A stretch of 64,000 nt of DNA from BP-133 sp040756995 (GTDB lineage: Bacteria; Actinomycetota; Acidimicrobiia; IMCC26256; BP-133), in contig JBFLYK010000015.1 in the NCBI GenBank assembly GCA_040756995.1, positions 62,001 through 126,000 on the forward strand, written 5' to 3'. The notes under the pieces are model-generated. The model saw nothing but the letters and a program-made list of their open reading frames with translations, did no database searches and was not told the DNA's origin. Of this stretch, positions 6,900 to 14,752 are shown piece after piece. A program made the position numbers and the translations under genes. Within the stretch, counting starts at the first letter, position 1. Each line of letters starts with the position of its first letter.

Positions 6900-8516
6900 G
6901 TGAGGAGAGAGCGCTTCGACGTGCTCGTGGTCGGCTCGGGGCCGGCCGGCAGCGTCGCCGCCCTGGTGCTGGCCCGCGGCGGTGCGCGGGTGGCGCTCGT
7001 CGACAAGGCGCGCTTCCCTCGGGACAAGGCGTGCGGCGATCTGGTCGGGCCCCGAGGGGTGCAGGTGCTCCACGACCTCGGCATCGACGTCCCCGGCGCC
7101 GAACCCATCGGCGACATGATCGTGGTTGGACCCCGGGGCGGGAAGGTCCGGCTCCCCTGCCGTCCCGGCCTCACCTACCCGGGCCACGGCCTCGTCGCCC
7201 CGCGGGCGGTCTTCGACGAAACGCTGCACGGGGCGGCCGTCGCCGCCGGCGCGGAGCCGTTCGTCGGCCGGGCGGCCGAACCGCTCTTCCGCGACGGGGC
7301 CCTGACCGGCTTCGTGCTGTCCGACGGGACCCCGATCGGCGCCGACTTCGTGATCGGGGCCGACGGTGCGTCGAGCCGGGTCGCCGAGGTCGCCGGACTC
7401 GTCGACCCCGACCGGGTGCTGTGGGGCTTCGCCGTGCGGTCCTACGTCGACGACCCGGTCCGGTTGCCGCACATCGTGTTGTGGGAACCGGACGCCGGGC
7501 GGGGGTTCCCGGGCTACGGGTGGCTGTTCCCCGGGATCGACGGTCGGGCCAACATCGGCCTGGGAATCGGACTGCTGTCGCAGCGGGCCGCCGGAAGCGT
7601 CGCCACCCAGCGCTTCGACGCCTTCGTCGAGCATCTGCGACGTCTCGGTGTCGCCCGGAGCCCCGGGTCGTCGTTGGCGTCGGCGGGCCGGCTCGGCGGG
7701 TGGCTCAAGATGGGCATGGTCGGCACGACTCCGGGCCGCGACCGCGTGCTGCTCGTCGGCGACGCCGCCGGGCTGGTCAACCCGCTCCAGGGCGAGGGCA
7801 TCTCCCAGGCCATGGGCAGCGGCCGGGCGGCGGCCGAAGCGGTTCTCGCCGGACCGGCCGACGCCGCGGCGCGGTACCGGACGTTCCTCCGCGCCGCCTA
7901 CGTTCCGTACGACTCGATCACCGCCCCCGCCCATGCCGCGCTGCTGCCGAGACCCAGGGCGGTGGCGGCGATCGGCCGGCTGCTGACCGCGCCCGGGCTG
8001 GGGCGAGCGCTGGCCGGGGGCTGGTCGGTGTTCTGGAACGACCTGCTCGACGGCGCCGTGCCCGGCCCGCCCCGGGCCGTGGCGTCGACCGCCGCCCGCC
8101 TCGGTGGCGTCGTGACGGCCCGGAGCCGGAGCCGCCAATGGTTCGTCCGGGAGTTCGGCGAATCGGCTCCGACCGCCGGCCGCTCCGTCAGCCGCAACCG
8201 GCGGGCGGCGCCGGCTTCGTCCACCCGACCGACCGGCGTGGTGCGGGGCGCGGCCGAGGCTGCCGCTCCCCCGTCCTCCGTGGCTTCGGCGGCCACGGCC
8301 AGGAGCGCCTGGGCCAGGGCTTCCACCGTTTGCGGGCTTTCGGTTTCGGTCGGTTCGACCATCAGCGCTTCGTCGACGATCAGCGGGAAGTACATCGTCG
8401 GCGGATGGAAGCCTTCCTCGATGAGGCGCTTGGCCAGGTCGAGGGCCCGGACGCCGCTGCCCTTCTTGATCGGCGTCGACGAGGCGACGAACTCGTGCAT
8501 GCACGGCCCGTCGTAA
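6900..8516 (+). CDS. Geranylgeranyl reductase family FAD-dependent oxidoreductase (MenJ-like), extended C-terminus
   Basis: The N-terminus has the FAD-binding G-x-G-x-x-G (VVGSGPAGSVAAL), then DKACGDLVGPRG, a family signature, and later LLVGDAAGLVNPLQGEGIS, the second FAD motif. The GTG start follows AAGGAGG. Such enzymes reduce prenyl chains of archaeal lipids, chlorophyll or menaquinone (MenJ), and the adjoining MenG-like gene supports a quinone role. The family should end near residue 420 (about base 8165). Here the frame runs on 115 further codons, antisense to gcvPB, before a stop at 8514. The tail is Ser/Ala/Arg-rich and looks like shadow sequence, so a frameshift or a late stop is possible. 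Confidence 0.8.
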   Translation: MRRERFDVLVVGSGPAGSVAALVLARGGARVALVDKARFPRDKACGDLVGPRGVQVLHDLGIDVPGAEPIGDMIVVGPRGGKVRLPCRPGLTYPGHGLVAPRAVFDETLHGAAVAAGAEPFVGRAAEPLFRDGALTGFVLSDGTPIGADFVIGADGASSRVAEVAGLVDPDRVLWGFAVRSYVDDPVRLPHIVLWEPDAGRGFPGYGWLFPGIDGRANIGLGIGLLSQRAAGSVATQRFDAFVEHLRRLGVARSPGSSLASAGRLGGWLKMGMVGTTPGRDRVLLVGDAAGLVNPLQGEGISQAMGSGRAAAEAVLAGPADAAARYRTFLRAAYVPYDSITAPAHAALLPRPRAVAAIGRLLTAPGLGRALAGGWSVFWNDLLDGAVPGPPRAVASTAARLGGVVTARSRSRQWFVREFGESAPTAGRSVSRNRRAAPASSTRPTGVVRGAAEAAAPPSSVASAATARSAWARASTVCGLSVSVGSTISASSTISGKYIVGGWKPSSMRRLARSRARTPLPFLIGVDEATNSCMHGPS

Positions 8517-9718
8517 GGAAAGTCGTACACGCCCCGCAACCGCTCTTTGAGGTAGCGGGCGTTGAGGACGGCGGTGCGGGCGATCTCGGCGAGACCGTCG
8601 CCGCCGTGGGCGAGGATGTAGGCGTAGGCCCGGGCCAGCACGAGGGCGTTGCCGTGCCAGCCGTGGATCCGGCCGATCGACCGTTCGGGCATGACCCACC
8701 GGAAGCGGCCCTCCTCACCGGGGACGGGCCGCGGCACCGGACCGGGCAGGAACGGCGCCAGCCGCTCGGACACGGCCACCGGCCCGGCGCCCGGCCCGCC
8801 GCCGCCATGGGGCGTGGCAAAGGTCTTGTGCAGGTTGAGATGCACGATGTCGAAGCCCATGTCGCCCGGACGGACGACACCGAGGATGGCGTTGAGGTTG
8901 GCGCCGTCGTAGTACAGCAGGGCGTCGGCGGCGTGGAGCTCGGCGGCGATGGCTTCGATGTCGACTTCGAACAGCCCCAGCGTGTTGGGGTTGGTCAGCA
9001 TCAGGCCGGCCACGTCGTCGTTCACCAGGCGGCGCAGCGCCTCGAGGTCGACGAGACCGCGGGCGTCGGACGGCACCTCCACGGCCTCGTAGCCGGCCAT
9101 CGTGACCGACGCCGGGTTCGTGCCGTGGGCCGAGTCGGGAATCAGCACCTTGGTCGGGCGCCGGCCCCGCCAGTCGTGCCAGGCCCGCATCAGCAGCAGC
9201 CCGGTCAGCTCGCCCTGGGCCCCGGCCGCCGGCTGGAGGGTGGCGGCCGCCGTCCCCGTCACCTCACAGAGGATCCGTTCGAGGTCGGCCAGCAGGGCCA
9301 GCCACCCCTGGATCTGGTCGTCGGGCTGGGCCGGGTGGCACAACGCCAGGCCGGACATGGCGGCCACGGCGTCACACAGCTTCGGGTTGTACTTCATCGT
9401 GCACGACCCGAGCGGATAGGCGCCGTGGTCGACCGAGTAGTTGCGGGACGACAGCCGCGAGAAGTGCGCCACCAGGTCGCGCTCCGACACCTCGGGGAGC
9501 GGCGGCGGCGCCGTGGCCAGGTGCTCGGCGGGAACGAGGTCCTCCGGGGACCACTCCGGCACGCCGGTGTCGCGGAACGACCAGCCCCGCCGTCCGGGCG
9601 ACGACAGCTCGAAGAGCGTCGGCTCGCCGTCGCGGCCCATGAGCGGCGCGGAGGCCGCCTGGCCGGCGCTGGGCCGGGTGAGGAGTTCCGGCACCGCGTC
9701 ACGTCCGGCCGGGGCCAT
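7898..9718 (-). CDS. gcvPB: Glycine dehydrogenase (decarboxylating) subunit 2
   Basis: The PLP-carrying half of the split P-protein. The cofactor lysine is in HLNLHKTFATPHGGGGPG, and the N-terminal SSRNYSVDHGAYPLGSCTMK is diagnostic. It decarboxylates glycine and passes the aminomethyl group to GcvH. The ATG at 9718 overlaps the gcvPA stop (TGATG), giving translational coupling. The recognisable C-terminal element (TTPVGRVDEAGAARRLRL) ends near 8190, but the frame stays open to 7898, running about 100 codons antisense into the reductase gene. One base out of frame, a TGA occurs right at 8189-8191, so a single-base indel would restore a normal end. Confidence 0.9.
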   Translation of the reverse strand: MAPAGRDAVPELLTRPSAGQAASAPLMGRDGEPTLFELSSPGRRGWSFRDTGVPEWSPEDLVPAEHLATAPPPLPEVSERDLVAHFSRLSSRNYSVDHGAYPLGSCTMKYNPKLCDAVAAMSGLALCHPAQPDDQIQGWLALLADLERILCEVTGTAAATLQPAAGAQGELTGLLLMRAWHDWRGRRPTKVLIPDSAHGTNPASVTMAGYEAVEVPSDARGLVDLEALRRLVNDDVAGLMLTNPNTLGLFEVDIEAIAAELHAADALLYYDGANLNAILGVVRPGDMGFDIVHLNLHKTFATPHGGGGPGAGPVAVSERLAPFLPGPVPRPVPGEEGRFRWVMPERSIGRIHGWHGNALVLARAYAYILAHGGDGLAEIARTAVLNARYLKERLRGVYDFPYDGPCMHEFVASSTPIKKGSGVRALDLAKRLIEEGFHPPTMYFPLIVDEALMVEPTETESPQTVEALAQALLAVAAEATEDGGAAASAAPRTTPVGRVDEAGAARRLRLTERPAVGADSPNSRTNHWRLRLRAVTTPPRRAAVDATARGGPGTAPSSRSFQNTDQPPASARPSPGAVSSRPIAATALGLGSSAAWAGAVIESYGT

Positions 9719-11073
9719 CACGCCACCGCCTTCTCGAAGGCCGTCACGTAGGCGTCGATGTCGGCTCTCGTGCGGGTCTCGGTCACGGTCACCAGCAGGG
9801 CCTCCCCCAACGCGGGATAGTCGGCCGTCAGGTCGAGGCCGCCCAGGAACCCTTCCTCGGCCAGCTTCTCCAGCACCTCGGCCGCCGGGCGGGGCGTGCG
9901 GACGGCGAACTCGTAGAGCGTGGGCGCCTCGGCCGCCGGCTCGACGCCGGGGATCCGCAGCAGCGCCTCCCGGGTGTAGCGGGCGCCCCGGGCGCAGCGC
10001 AGCGCCAGCTCCCGCAGGCCCTGCGGGCCGAGCCAGGCCAGGTGGATGGCGGTGGTGACGGCGATCAACGTCTGGTTGGTGCAGACGTTGGACGACGCCC
10101 CCGCCCGCCGGATGTGCTGCTCCCGGGTCGACAGCGTCAGCACGTAGGCCTTGCGGCCCTCACCGTCCTCGCCCTCCCCCACCAGCCGGCCCGGCAGCCA
10201 GCGGCGCACGTACGGCGCCTGCTTCACGGCGAACAGACCGACGTAGGGCCCGCCGAAGGCCAGCGGCGTCCCGAGCGGCTGCCCCTCCCCCACGGCCACG
10301 TCGGCGCCCAGGTCGCCCACCGGGCGGAGCAACCCGGCCGCCACCGGATCGGCGCCGGCCACCAGCAGCGCCCCAGCGCCGTGGGCCAGCTCCCCCGCCG
10401 CCGCCACGTCTTCCAGGACCCCGAGGTGGTTGGGATGGGCCAGGAGCAGCGCCGCCGGCTGGCCGAGATCCTCGGGCCAGGCCGTCCGCCCGTCCCGCAG
10501 CGGTGCCTCCCGGATCTCCAGCCGCGGCCCGCACAGCGTGCGGATGACGGCCCGGATGGCCGGCCGAACCCCGGCCGACACCCAGACCAGCTTGCGGCCG
10601 GTGGCGGCGGCGGCCAGGTTCAGGCCTTCGACGGCCGCCGACGCCGCGTCGTAGAGGGAGGCGTTGGCCACGTCCATCCCGGTGATGCGGCAGAGCATCG
10701 ACTGGTACTCGAACAGGGCCTGCAGCACGCCCTGGGCCAGCTCCGGCTGATACGGCGTGTAGGAGGTGACGAACTCGCTGCGACCGGCCAGTGCCCGCAC
10801 GGCGGTGGGGATGTCATGCTCGTACGCTCCCCCGCCGGCGAAACAGACCAGCTGGCCCGCTCCGGCCGCCGAGCCCGCCGGCCGGTTCCGCCCCGCCAGC
10901 GACCCGAGGGTGGTCAGGACATCGGCCTCCGACCGGCCCGGCTCGAGGGCCAGCCCCCCGGCCAGGCGGACCGCCTCGGGAATGTGGGCAAAGAGGTCAT
11001 CGAGGCTGTCGAGGCCGAGAAACCCAAGCATGGCCTCGATTTCGGCGCTGGTGTGCGGGACGAATCCACCCAT
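9718..11073 (-). CDS. gcvPA: Glycine dehydrogenase (decarboxylating) subunit 1
   Basis: A 451-residue N-terminal half of the P-protein. It has the expected start PHTSAEIEAMLGFLG, the FAGGGAYEHDIPTAVRAL region, the strongly conserved FVTSYTPYQPELAQGVLQALFEYQ, and late TREQHIRRAGASSNVCTNQ. Without the PLP lysine it works only as a complex with GcvPB. I chose the ATG at 11073 because MGGFVPHTS aligns with the family's N-terminus; ATG 11085 is an alternative. Split P-protein is notable because well-known actinobacteria use a single-chain enzyme. Confidence 0.92.
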   Translation of the reverse strand: MGGFVPHTSAEIEAMLGFLGLDSLDDLFAHIPEAVRLAGGLALEPGRSEADVLTTLGSLAGRNRPAGSAAGAGQLVCFAGGGAYEHDIPTAVRALAGRSEFVTSYTPYQPELAQGVLQALFEYQSMLCRITGMDVANASLYDAASAAVEGLNLAAAATGRKLVWVSAGVRPAIRAVIRTLCGPRLEIREAPLRDGRTAWPEDLGQPAALLLAHPNHLGVLEDVAAAGELAHGAGALLVAGADPVAAGLLRPVGDLGADVAVGEGQPLGTPLAFGGPYVGLFAVKQAPYVRRWLPGRLVGEGEDGEGRKAYVLTLSTREQHIRRAGASSNVCTNQTLIAVTTAIHLAWLGPQGLRELALRCARGARYTREALLRIPGVEPAAEAPTLYEFAVRTPRPAAEVLEKLAEEGFLGGLDLTADYPALGEALLVTVTETRTRADIDAYVTAFEKAVA

Positions 11074-11171
11074 GCACCGGACCATATCCCCGCCCGACCC
11101 CGCCACCGGACTTCTTGCGCGGAGCGGGCGCTCGCCTCACCGCCGGTACCCGCACCCGCCCGCCCCATCCC

Positions 11172-11219
11172 CAATTGGCGTTCCTTTACCGGGATATGGC
11201 GGAAAGCGAACGCCAGTTG
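11172..11219. repeat. REP-like palindromic hairpin, copy A (downstream of gcvT)
   Basis: Arms 11172-11183 and 11208-11219 pair over 12 positions (one G-U), separated by about 24 bases that carry a further CCG/CGG pair around GGATATGG. The sequence is almost the same as the element at 12403-12444 on the other side of gcvT. It lies in the gap between gcvT and gcvPA. Confidence 0.7.
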
Positions 11220-11246
11220 CGTGGGGCGGATGGGCCGGGTGGGCGG

Positions 11247-12347
11247 TCAGGAACCTGTCTTGATGAACGGGGGCTTCACGACTTCGCCGATGGCCGTCCG
11301 GCCGCGGATGTCGACCTGGACCGCCGTGCCGGGCTTGGTGCCGGGCGGGAGGAAGGCCAGGGCGATCCCCCGCCCGAGGATCGGCGAGACGTTGCCGCTC
11401 GTGACCTCCCCCACCGCGTCGCCGTCGATCCGTACGGCGCATTCGGCCCGGGGGATCTGACGGTCGGCGAGCAGGATGCCGGCCAGGCGGCGGTGCGGGC
11501 CCCGCTCCTTTTCGGCCAGCAACGCCTCCCGGCCCTTGAAGGCCGGTTTGTCCCAGCCGACGACCCAGCCGAGGCCGGCCTGCAGCGGCGTGATTCCGGG
11601 GCCCAGTTCGTGGCCGTGCAACGGGTAGCCCATCTCGAGGCGCAGGGTGTCCCGGGCGCCGAGACCGGCGGGCATGACCCCGGCCTCCAGCAGCGCCTGC
11701 CACACCTCGACCGCCGCCTCCACCGGCACGAAGAGCTCGACGCCGTCTTCGCCGGTGTAGCCCGTCCCGCCGACGAAGCCCGACACCCCACCGGGCAGGG
11801 ACGTCGCCGCCACGCCGAAGTGGGCCACGGCCGCCGCCTCGGGGGCCAGATCGGCCAGCCGCCGGCGGGCCTCGGGCCCCTGCACGGCCAGCAGCGCCCG
11901 GCGCTCCGTGACGTGCTCCACGTCGGCGCCGCCGGGGGCGCCGGCCGCGGCCATCTGCAGGGCGGCCAGCGCCGGCGCGGTGTTGGAGGCGTTGGGGATC
12001 ACGAGGAACTCCTCCTCCCCCACCCACCACACGATGAGGTCGTCGACGACCGAGGCGTCGTCGTCGAGGAGATGCGTGTACTGCGCCCGCCCCGGCCCGA
12101 TCTTGCCGAGGTCGTTGGTCAGCAGGCCCTGCAGGGCCGGCAGGGCCCCCGGCCCCCGCACCCACACCGAGCCCATGTGCGAGACGTCGAACACCACGGC
12201 ACCCGTCCGGCAGGCCCGGTGCTCGTCGAGGACGCTGCCGTACCGCAGCGGCATGTCCCATCCGGCGAACGGCACCATCCGCCCGCCCAGGTCGCGGTGC
12301 TCGGCGTCGAGCGGGACGCGGCGTGCCGGGACGGTCTCGTCGGTCAT
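11247..12347 (-). CDS. gcvT: Aminomethyltransferase (T-protein of the glycine cleavage system)
   Basis: A 366-residue, full-length T-protein that transfers the methylene group from the lipoyl arm of GcvH to tetrahydrofolate and releases ammonia. The features are VPFAGWDMPLRY, the substrate-binding VFDVSHMG, LTNDLGKIGPGRAQYTHLL, and YTGEDGVELFV, followed by the C-terminal barrel RRLAGILL...VGEVTSGNVSPILGRGIALAFL. The ATG start is at 12347. It is separated from gcvPA by 173 bases containing hairpin copy A, and an equivalent hairpin lies upstream. Confidence 0.95.
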   Translation of the reverse strand: MTDETVPARRVPLDAEHRDLGGRMVPFAGWDMPLRYGSVLDEHRACRTGAVVFDVSHMGSVWVRGPGALPALQGLLTNDLGKIGPGRAQYTHLLDDDASVVDDLIVWWVGEEEFLVIPNASNTAPALAALQMAAAGAPGGADVEHVTERRALLAVQGPEARRRLADLAPEAAAVAHFGVAATSLPGGVSGFVGGTGYTGEDGVELFVPVEAAVEVWQALLEAGVMPAGLGARDTLRLEMGYPLHGHELGPGITPLQAGLGWVVGWDKPAFKGREALLAEKERGPHRRLAGILLADRQIPRAECAVRIDGDAVGEVTSGNVSPILGRGIALAFLPPGTKPGTAVQVDIRGRTAIGEVVKPPFIKTGS

Positions 12348-12402
12348 GCGGGCGAGCCTATCGACCGGTCAGACCTCTTCTGGCGCCCGCACCCGGGCCC
12401 AA

Positions 12403-12444
12403 CTGGCGTTCGTTTACCGGATATCTGCGGAAATCGAACGCCAG
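12403..12444. repeat. REP-like palindromic hairpin, copy B (upstream of gcvT)
   Basis: A perfect 10-bp stem (12403-12412 with 12435-12444) around a 22-base interior with CCG/CGG pairs. The interior and arms match copy A at 11172-11219 closely: TGGCGTTC, TTTACCGG, ATAT, GCGGAAA, GAACGCCAG occur in the same order. No third copy was noticed in the window. Confidence 0.7.
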
Positions 12445-12473
12445 AATGCAGGCAGGGGGCGATGAGCGAGGGC

Positions 12474-12941
12474 TCAGGCGGACTTCGGGCGCTTCGAGCG
12501 GGGCTCGGCCGGAGGGGCCACCGGAGGGGAGGGCGGCTCGGCCAGCCAGAACGGCGGCGCATCGCCCTCGGGAACGAGCTGCGACGGGGGCTCGAGCCCG
12601 TACTTCATCAGCAGGCTCAGATAGTCCCGCTGGTAGAAGACCCGGATCTTCACCTCGGGGTACAGCTCGGTGAGACGCCGGGCCTTGCGGTTCTTCTTCG
12701 TCACCAGCTTCTGGTTGAGCGTGGTGATCTCGATGTAGAGGTCGTAGGCCGGGAGGTAGAAGTCAGGGGTGAAGGCCTGCACCGGGTTGCCGGCCTTGTC
12801 GCGCTCCAGAGTGAAGGTGCGCGGCTCGTACTGCCATTCGATGCCGTAGAAATCGAGCAACCGGGCGAACTGCCGCTCGGAATTGTGGGCGAACCGGACC
12901 TGCTCGTGAGGCAGGGGGGGATCCGGCTGGGGTGGGTCCAA
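12474..12941 (-). CDS. Predicted PD-(D/E)xK-fold protein
   Basis: A 155-residue protein with a nuclease-like core. It shows a Glu in HNSERQFARLLDFYGI (helix 1), then FTPDFYLPAYDLYIEITT, resembling the P-D...E-x-K hairpin but with Ile-Thr after the Glu where Lys is expected, then a basic helix LVTKKNRKARRLTELYP and VFYQRDY. The last 35 residues are Pro-rich and basic. The start appears to be TTG at 12941, preceded by GAAGGGGGG and 3 bases after the MerR stop; no other start fits. It is part of the FHA/MerR operon. Active-site divergence makes nuclease activity uncertain. Confidence 0.6.
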   Translation of the reverse strand: MDPPQPDPPLPHEQVRFAHNSERQFARLLDFYGIEWQYEPRTFTLERDKAGNPVQAFTPDFYLPAYDLYIEITTLNQKLVTKKNRKARRLTELYPEVKIRVFYQRDYLSLLMKYGLEPPSQLVPEGDAPPFWLAEPPSPPVAPPAEPRSKRPKSA

Positions 12942-12944
12942 GGA

Positions 12945-13478
12945 CTACCCCCCTTCGGCAGCCGCCATCGGCACGGTCGTGAGGCCATGGCCGGGCACCA
13001 TGACGGCACTCGGGGCGAGCTCGTGGATCTGGCTGTCGAGCTCCTCGATCATGCCCGAGAGCGGAAGGATGTTCAGGACGCCCTGGCCCTGGCGGACGAG
13101 ATCGATGACCTCGTCGCCGCTGCGGGCCAGAACCGACCGGGAACCGTTGATGACGAGGCTGGCCGAAGCCAGCTCCTCCCCCAGGTGCTCCCGGAGGTAC
13201 TCGATCGCCGTGCGGGCCGTCTTCAACGAGATTCCGGCGTCGAGCAGGTGCTTGATCACCTTGAGCTCGACGAGGTCGCGGTAGGAGTACAACCGCTGGG
13301 TGCCACTCCCCCGCGCGTCCGCGATGGAGGGACGGATCAGGTCCGTCCGCGCCCAGTAGTCGAGCTGGCGGTACGAGATCCCCACGATCTTGCAGACCTG
13401 TGGACCTCGAAAACCGGTCATCACCATCGGAGTCGGGCCTCCTCTGGCCCCCTCGTTTCCGGCGGCTCCGGAACTCAC
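12945..13478 (-). CDS. MerR-family transcriptional regulator (Rv1830-like)
   Basis: A 177-residue regulator. The N-terminal winged helix has FRGPQVCKIVGISYRQLDYWARTDLIRPS and a Q-R-L-Y-S-Y-R-D-L-V-E-L wing/helix, then a dimerising helix (LKTARTAIEYLREHLGEEL), and no cysteine-rich metal site. In mycobacteria the second MerR of this block sits after the DUF151 nuclease, as here. A good promoter (TTGACA/TATAGT) and an inverted repeat lie directly upstream, so it is probably autoregulated. The GTG start is at 13478. The target genes are unknown. Confidence 0.85.
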   Translation of the reverse strand: MSSGAAGNEGARGGPTPMVMTGFRGPQVCKIVGISYRQLDYWARTDLIRPSIADARGSGTQRLYSYRDLVELKVIKHLLDAGISLKTARTAIEYLREHLGEELASASLVINGSRSVLARSGDEVIDLVRQGQGVLNILPLSGMIEELDSQIHELAPSAVMVPGHGLTTVPMAAAEGG

Positions 13479-13485
13479 AGGGGCG

Positions 13486-13529
13486 TAGTTACACAGGATG
13501 AACTATACCCGGGGCGCGCGCGGTGTCAA
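13486..13529 (-). promoter_or_regulatory. Sigma-70-type promoter with inverted repeat upstream of the MerR gene
   Basis: On the minus strand, TTGACA (13529-13524), a 16-base spacer and TATAGT (13507-13502) form a near-consensus promoter. An inverted repeat TAGTT-N10-AACTA (13486-13505) overlaps the -10 and the predicted start of transcription, in a good position for a repressor, plausibly the MerR protein itself. Confidence 0.7.
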
Positions 13530-13588
13530 CGGAGGTTGTGGAGAAGGCTGTGGAAGACCCTGTGGAGGGAGGGCGGCGGCCGCCCGGC

Positions 13589-14074
13589 TCAGGGAGCGAA
13601 GTCCTCCGGGCGGACCCGTTCCAGGAACTCCCGGAACTGCTCGACCTGCTCTTCCTCGTCGTCGCTCTCGAACACGACCCCGGCTTCTTCCAGCACGGAG
13701 TCGGCGGCGAAGATCGGGACCGGCTCCTCGTAGCGCACCGCCAGGGCGATGGCGTCGGACGGGCGGGAGGAGATCCGGTGCCGGTTCCCGGCCAGCACGA
13801 CCTCCAGCTCGGCGTAGAACGTGCCTTCCTTCAGCTCGGTGATCACGATCCGGTCGATCCGGGCCGTGAGCTCCTCGAGGACGTTCTTGAACAGGTCGTG
13901 GGTCATCGGCCGCGGGCTTTCCATGCCCTGGAGGGCGTAGACGATGGCCGTCGCCTCCGGCTGCCCGATGAAGATCGGCAGGTAGCGGCGACCAGGAGCC
14001 TCTTCGCGCAGCAGGACGATCGGCTGGTTGCTCGGAACCTCGACTCGTACGCCCACGAGCGAAAGACGGATCAC
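13589..14074 (-). CDS. DUF151 bifunctional nuclease family protein
   Basis: A 161-residue protein. The core YLPIFIGQPEATAIVYALQGMESPRPMTHDLFKNVLEEL and the end SRPSDAIALAVRYEEPVPIFAADSVLEEAG are typical of DUF151 (PF02577), some members of which have DNase/RNase activity. The C-terminus is acidic (ESDDEEEQVEQ). It starts at GTG 14074, overlapping the HPRT stop by 4 bases. It occupies the Rv1829 position of the conserved block. Confidence 0.9.
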   Translation of the reverse strand: MIRLSLVGVRVEVPSNQPIVLLREEAPGRRYLPIFIGQPEATAIVYALQGMESPRPMTHDLFKNVLEELTARIDRIVITELKEGTFYAELEVVLAGNRHRISSRPSDAIALAVRYEEPVPIFAADSVLEEAGVVFESDDEEEQVEQFREFLERVRPEDFAP

Positions 14075-14745
14075 TGGCCTGCCTCCGGCGGTCGTGAAGC
14101 CACCCTAGCAGCGCCGCCCGGCGTCTCCGGAGGCTGGCCAGCTTCACCTGGGCTCCCGATCGCGATGTCTTCCCGTCCGTACAGATTCGACACGTAGGCG
14201 TCGGGATCCCGTTCCAGGACCCGGAGATCGCCGATGACCAGGCCGGGATGGTTGCGGTACCGCTCGCCGTAGTCGAGCCCGTAGCCGAGCATGAACTCGT
14301 CGTCGATCACGACGCCGCAGTAGCGGGTCGGGAGCGGCACGATCCGGCGGCGGGACCGGTCGAGCAGGGCGCAGACCTCGATGCTGGCCGGGTTGCGGGC
14401 GGCCAGCTGGCCCAGCAGGTAGGACAGCGTGAGGCCCGTGTCGACGACGTCCTCCACCACGACCACGTTCCGGCCGGCGATGTCGCCCTCGAGGTCCTTC
14501 ACGATCCGGACCCGGCCGGAGTCGGGGGCGAAGTGCGAGATGGCCATGAAGTCCACCTCGCAGGGCACGGTGAGGGCCCGGGCCAGGTCGGCCAGGAAGA
14601 ACAGCGACCCCTTGAGCACACCGATGAGGACGACGCCGTCGGGGTGGTCCCGGCTGATCTCCCCCGCCAGCCGGGCGACGGTCTCCGCCAGTTCGGCGGC
14701 CTCCATCCACGGCTTGGGCCCGGCGGCGGCGGTCCGGAACGTCAC
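14071..14745 (-). CDS. hpt: Hypoxanthine phosphoribosyltransferase
   Basis: A 224-residue purine phosphoribosyltransferase. The PRPP-binding motif is VVVVEDVVDTGLTL (about residues 100-113), the flexible-loop and PPi region is GVLKGSLFFLADL, and VIDDEFMLGYGLDYGERYRN near residue 165 binds the purine. It salvages hypoxanthine/guanine to IMP/GMP. The GTG at 14745 is 7 bases after the FtsR-like stop. The last 25 residues are Pro/Gly/Ala-rich. HPRT is inserted in a gene block that lacks it in mycobacteria, but operon coupling on both sides shows stable integration. Confidence 0.9.
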   Translation of the reverse strand: MTFRTAAAGPKPWMEAAELAETVARLAGEISRDHPDGVVLIGVLKGSLFFLADLARALTVPCEVDFMAISHFAPDSGRVRIVKDLEGDIAGRNVVVVEDVVDTGLTLSYLLGQLAARNPASIEVCALLDRSRRRIVPLPTRYCGVVIDDEFMLGYGLDYGERYRNHPGLVIGDLRVLERDPDAYVSNLYGREDIAIGSPGEAGQPPETPGGAARVASRPPEAGQ

Positions 14746-14752
14746 CCGCCGA

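Noticed and set aside
6230..9751. 1173-residue open frame on the plus strand
   Set aside because: It is the complement of the methyltransferase, and of gcvPB, with low-complexity composition and no motif.
12474..12941. Active restriction-type nuclease or defence gene
   Set aside because: The expected Lys after Glu in the PD-(D/E)xK core is replaced by Thr, and the gene sits in a housekeeping operon, not a defence island.
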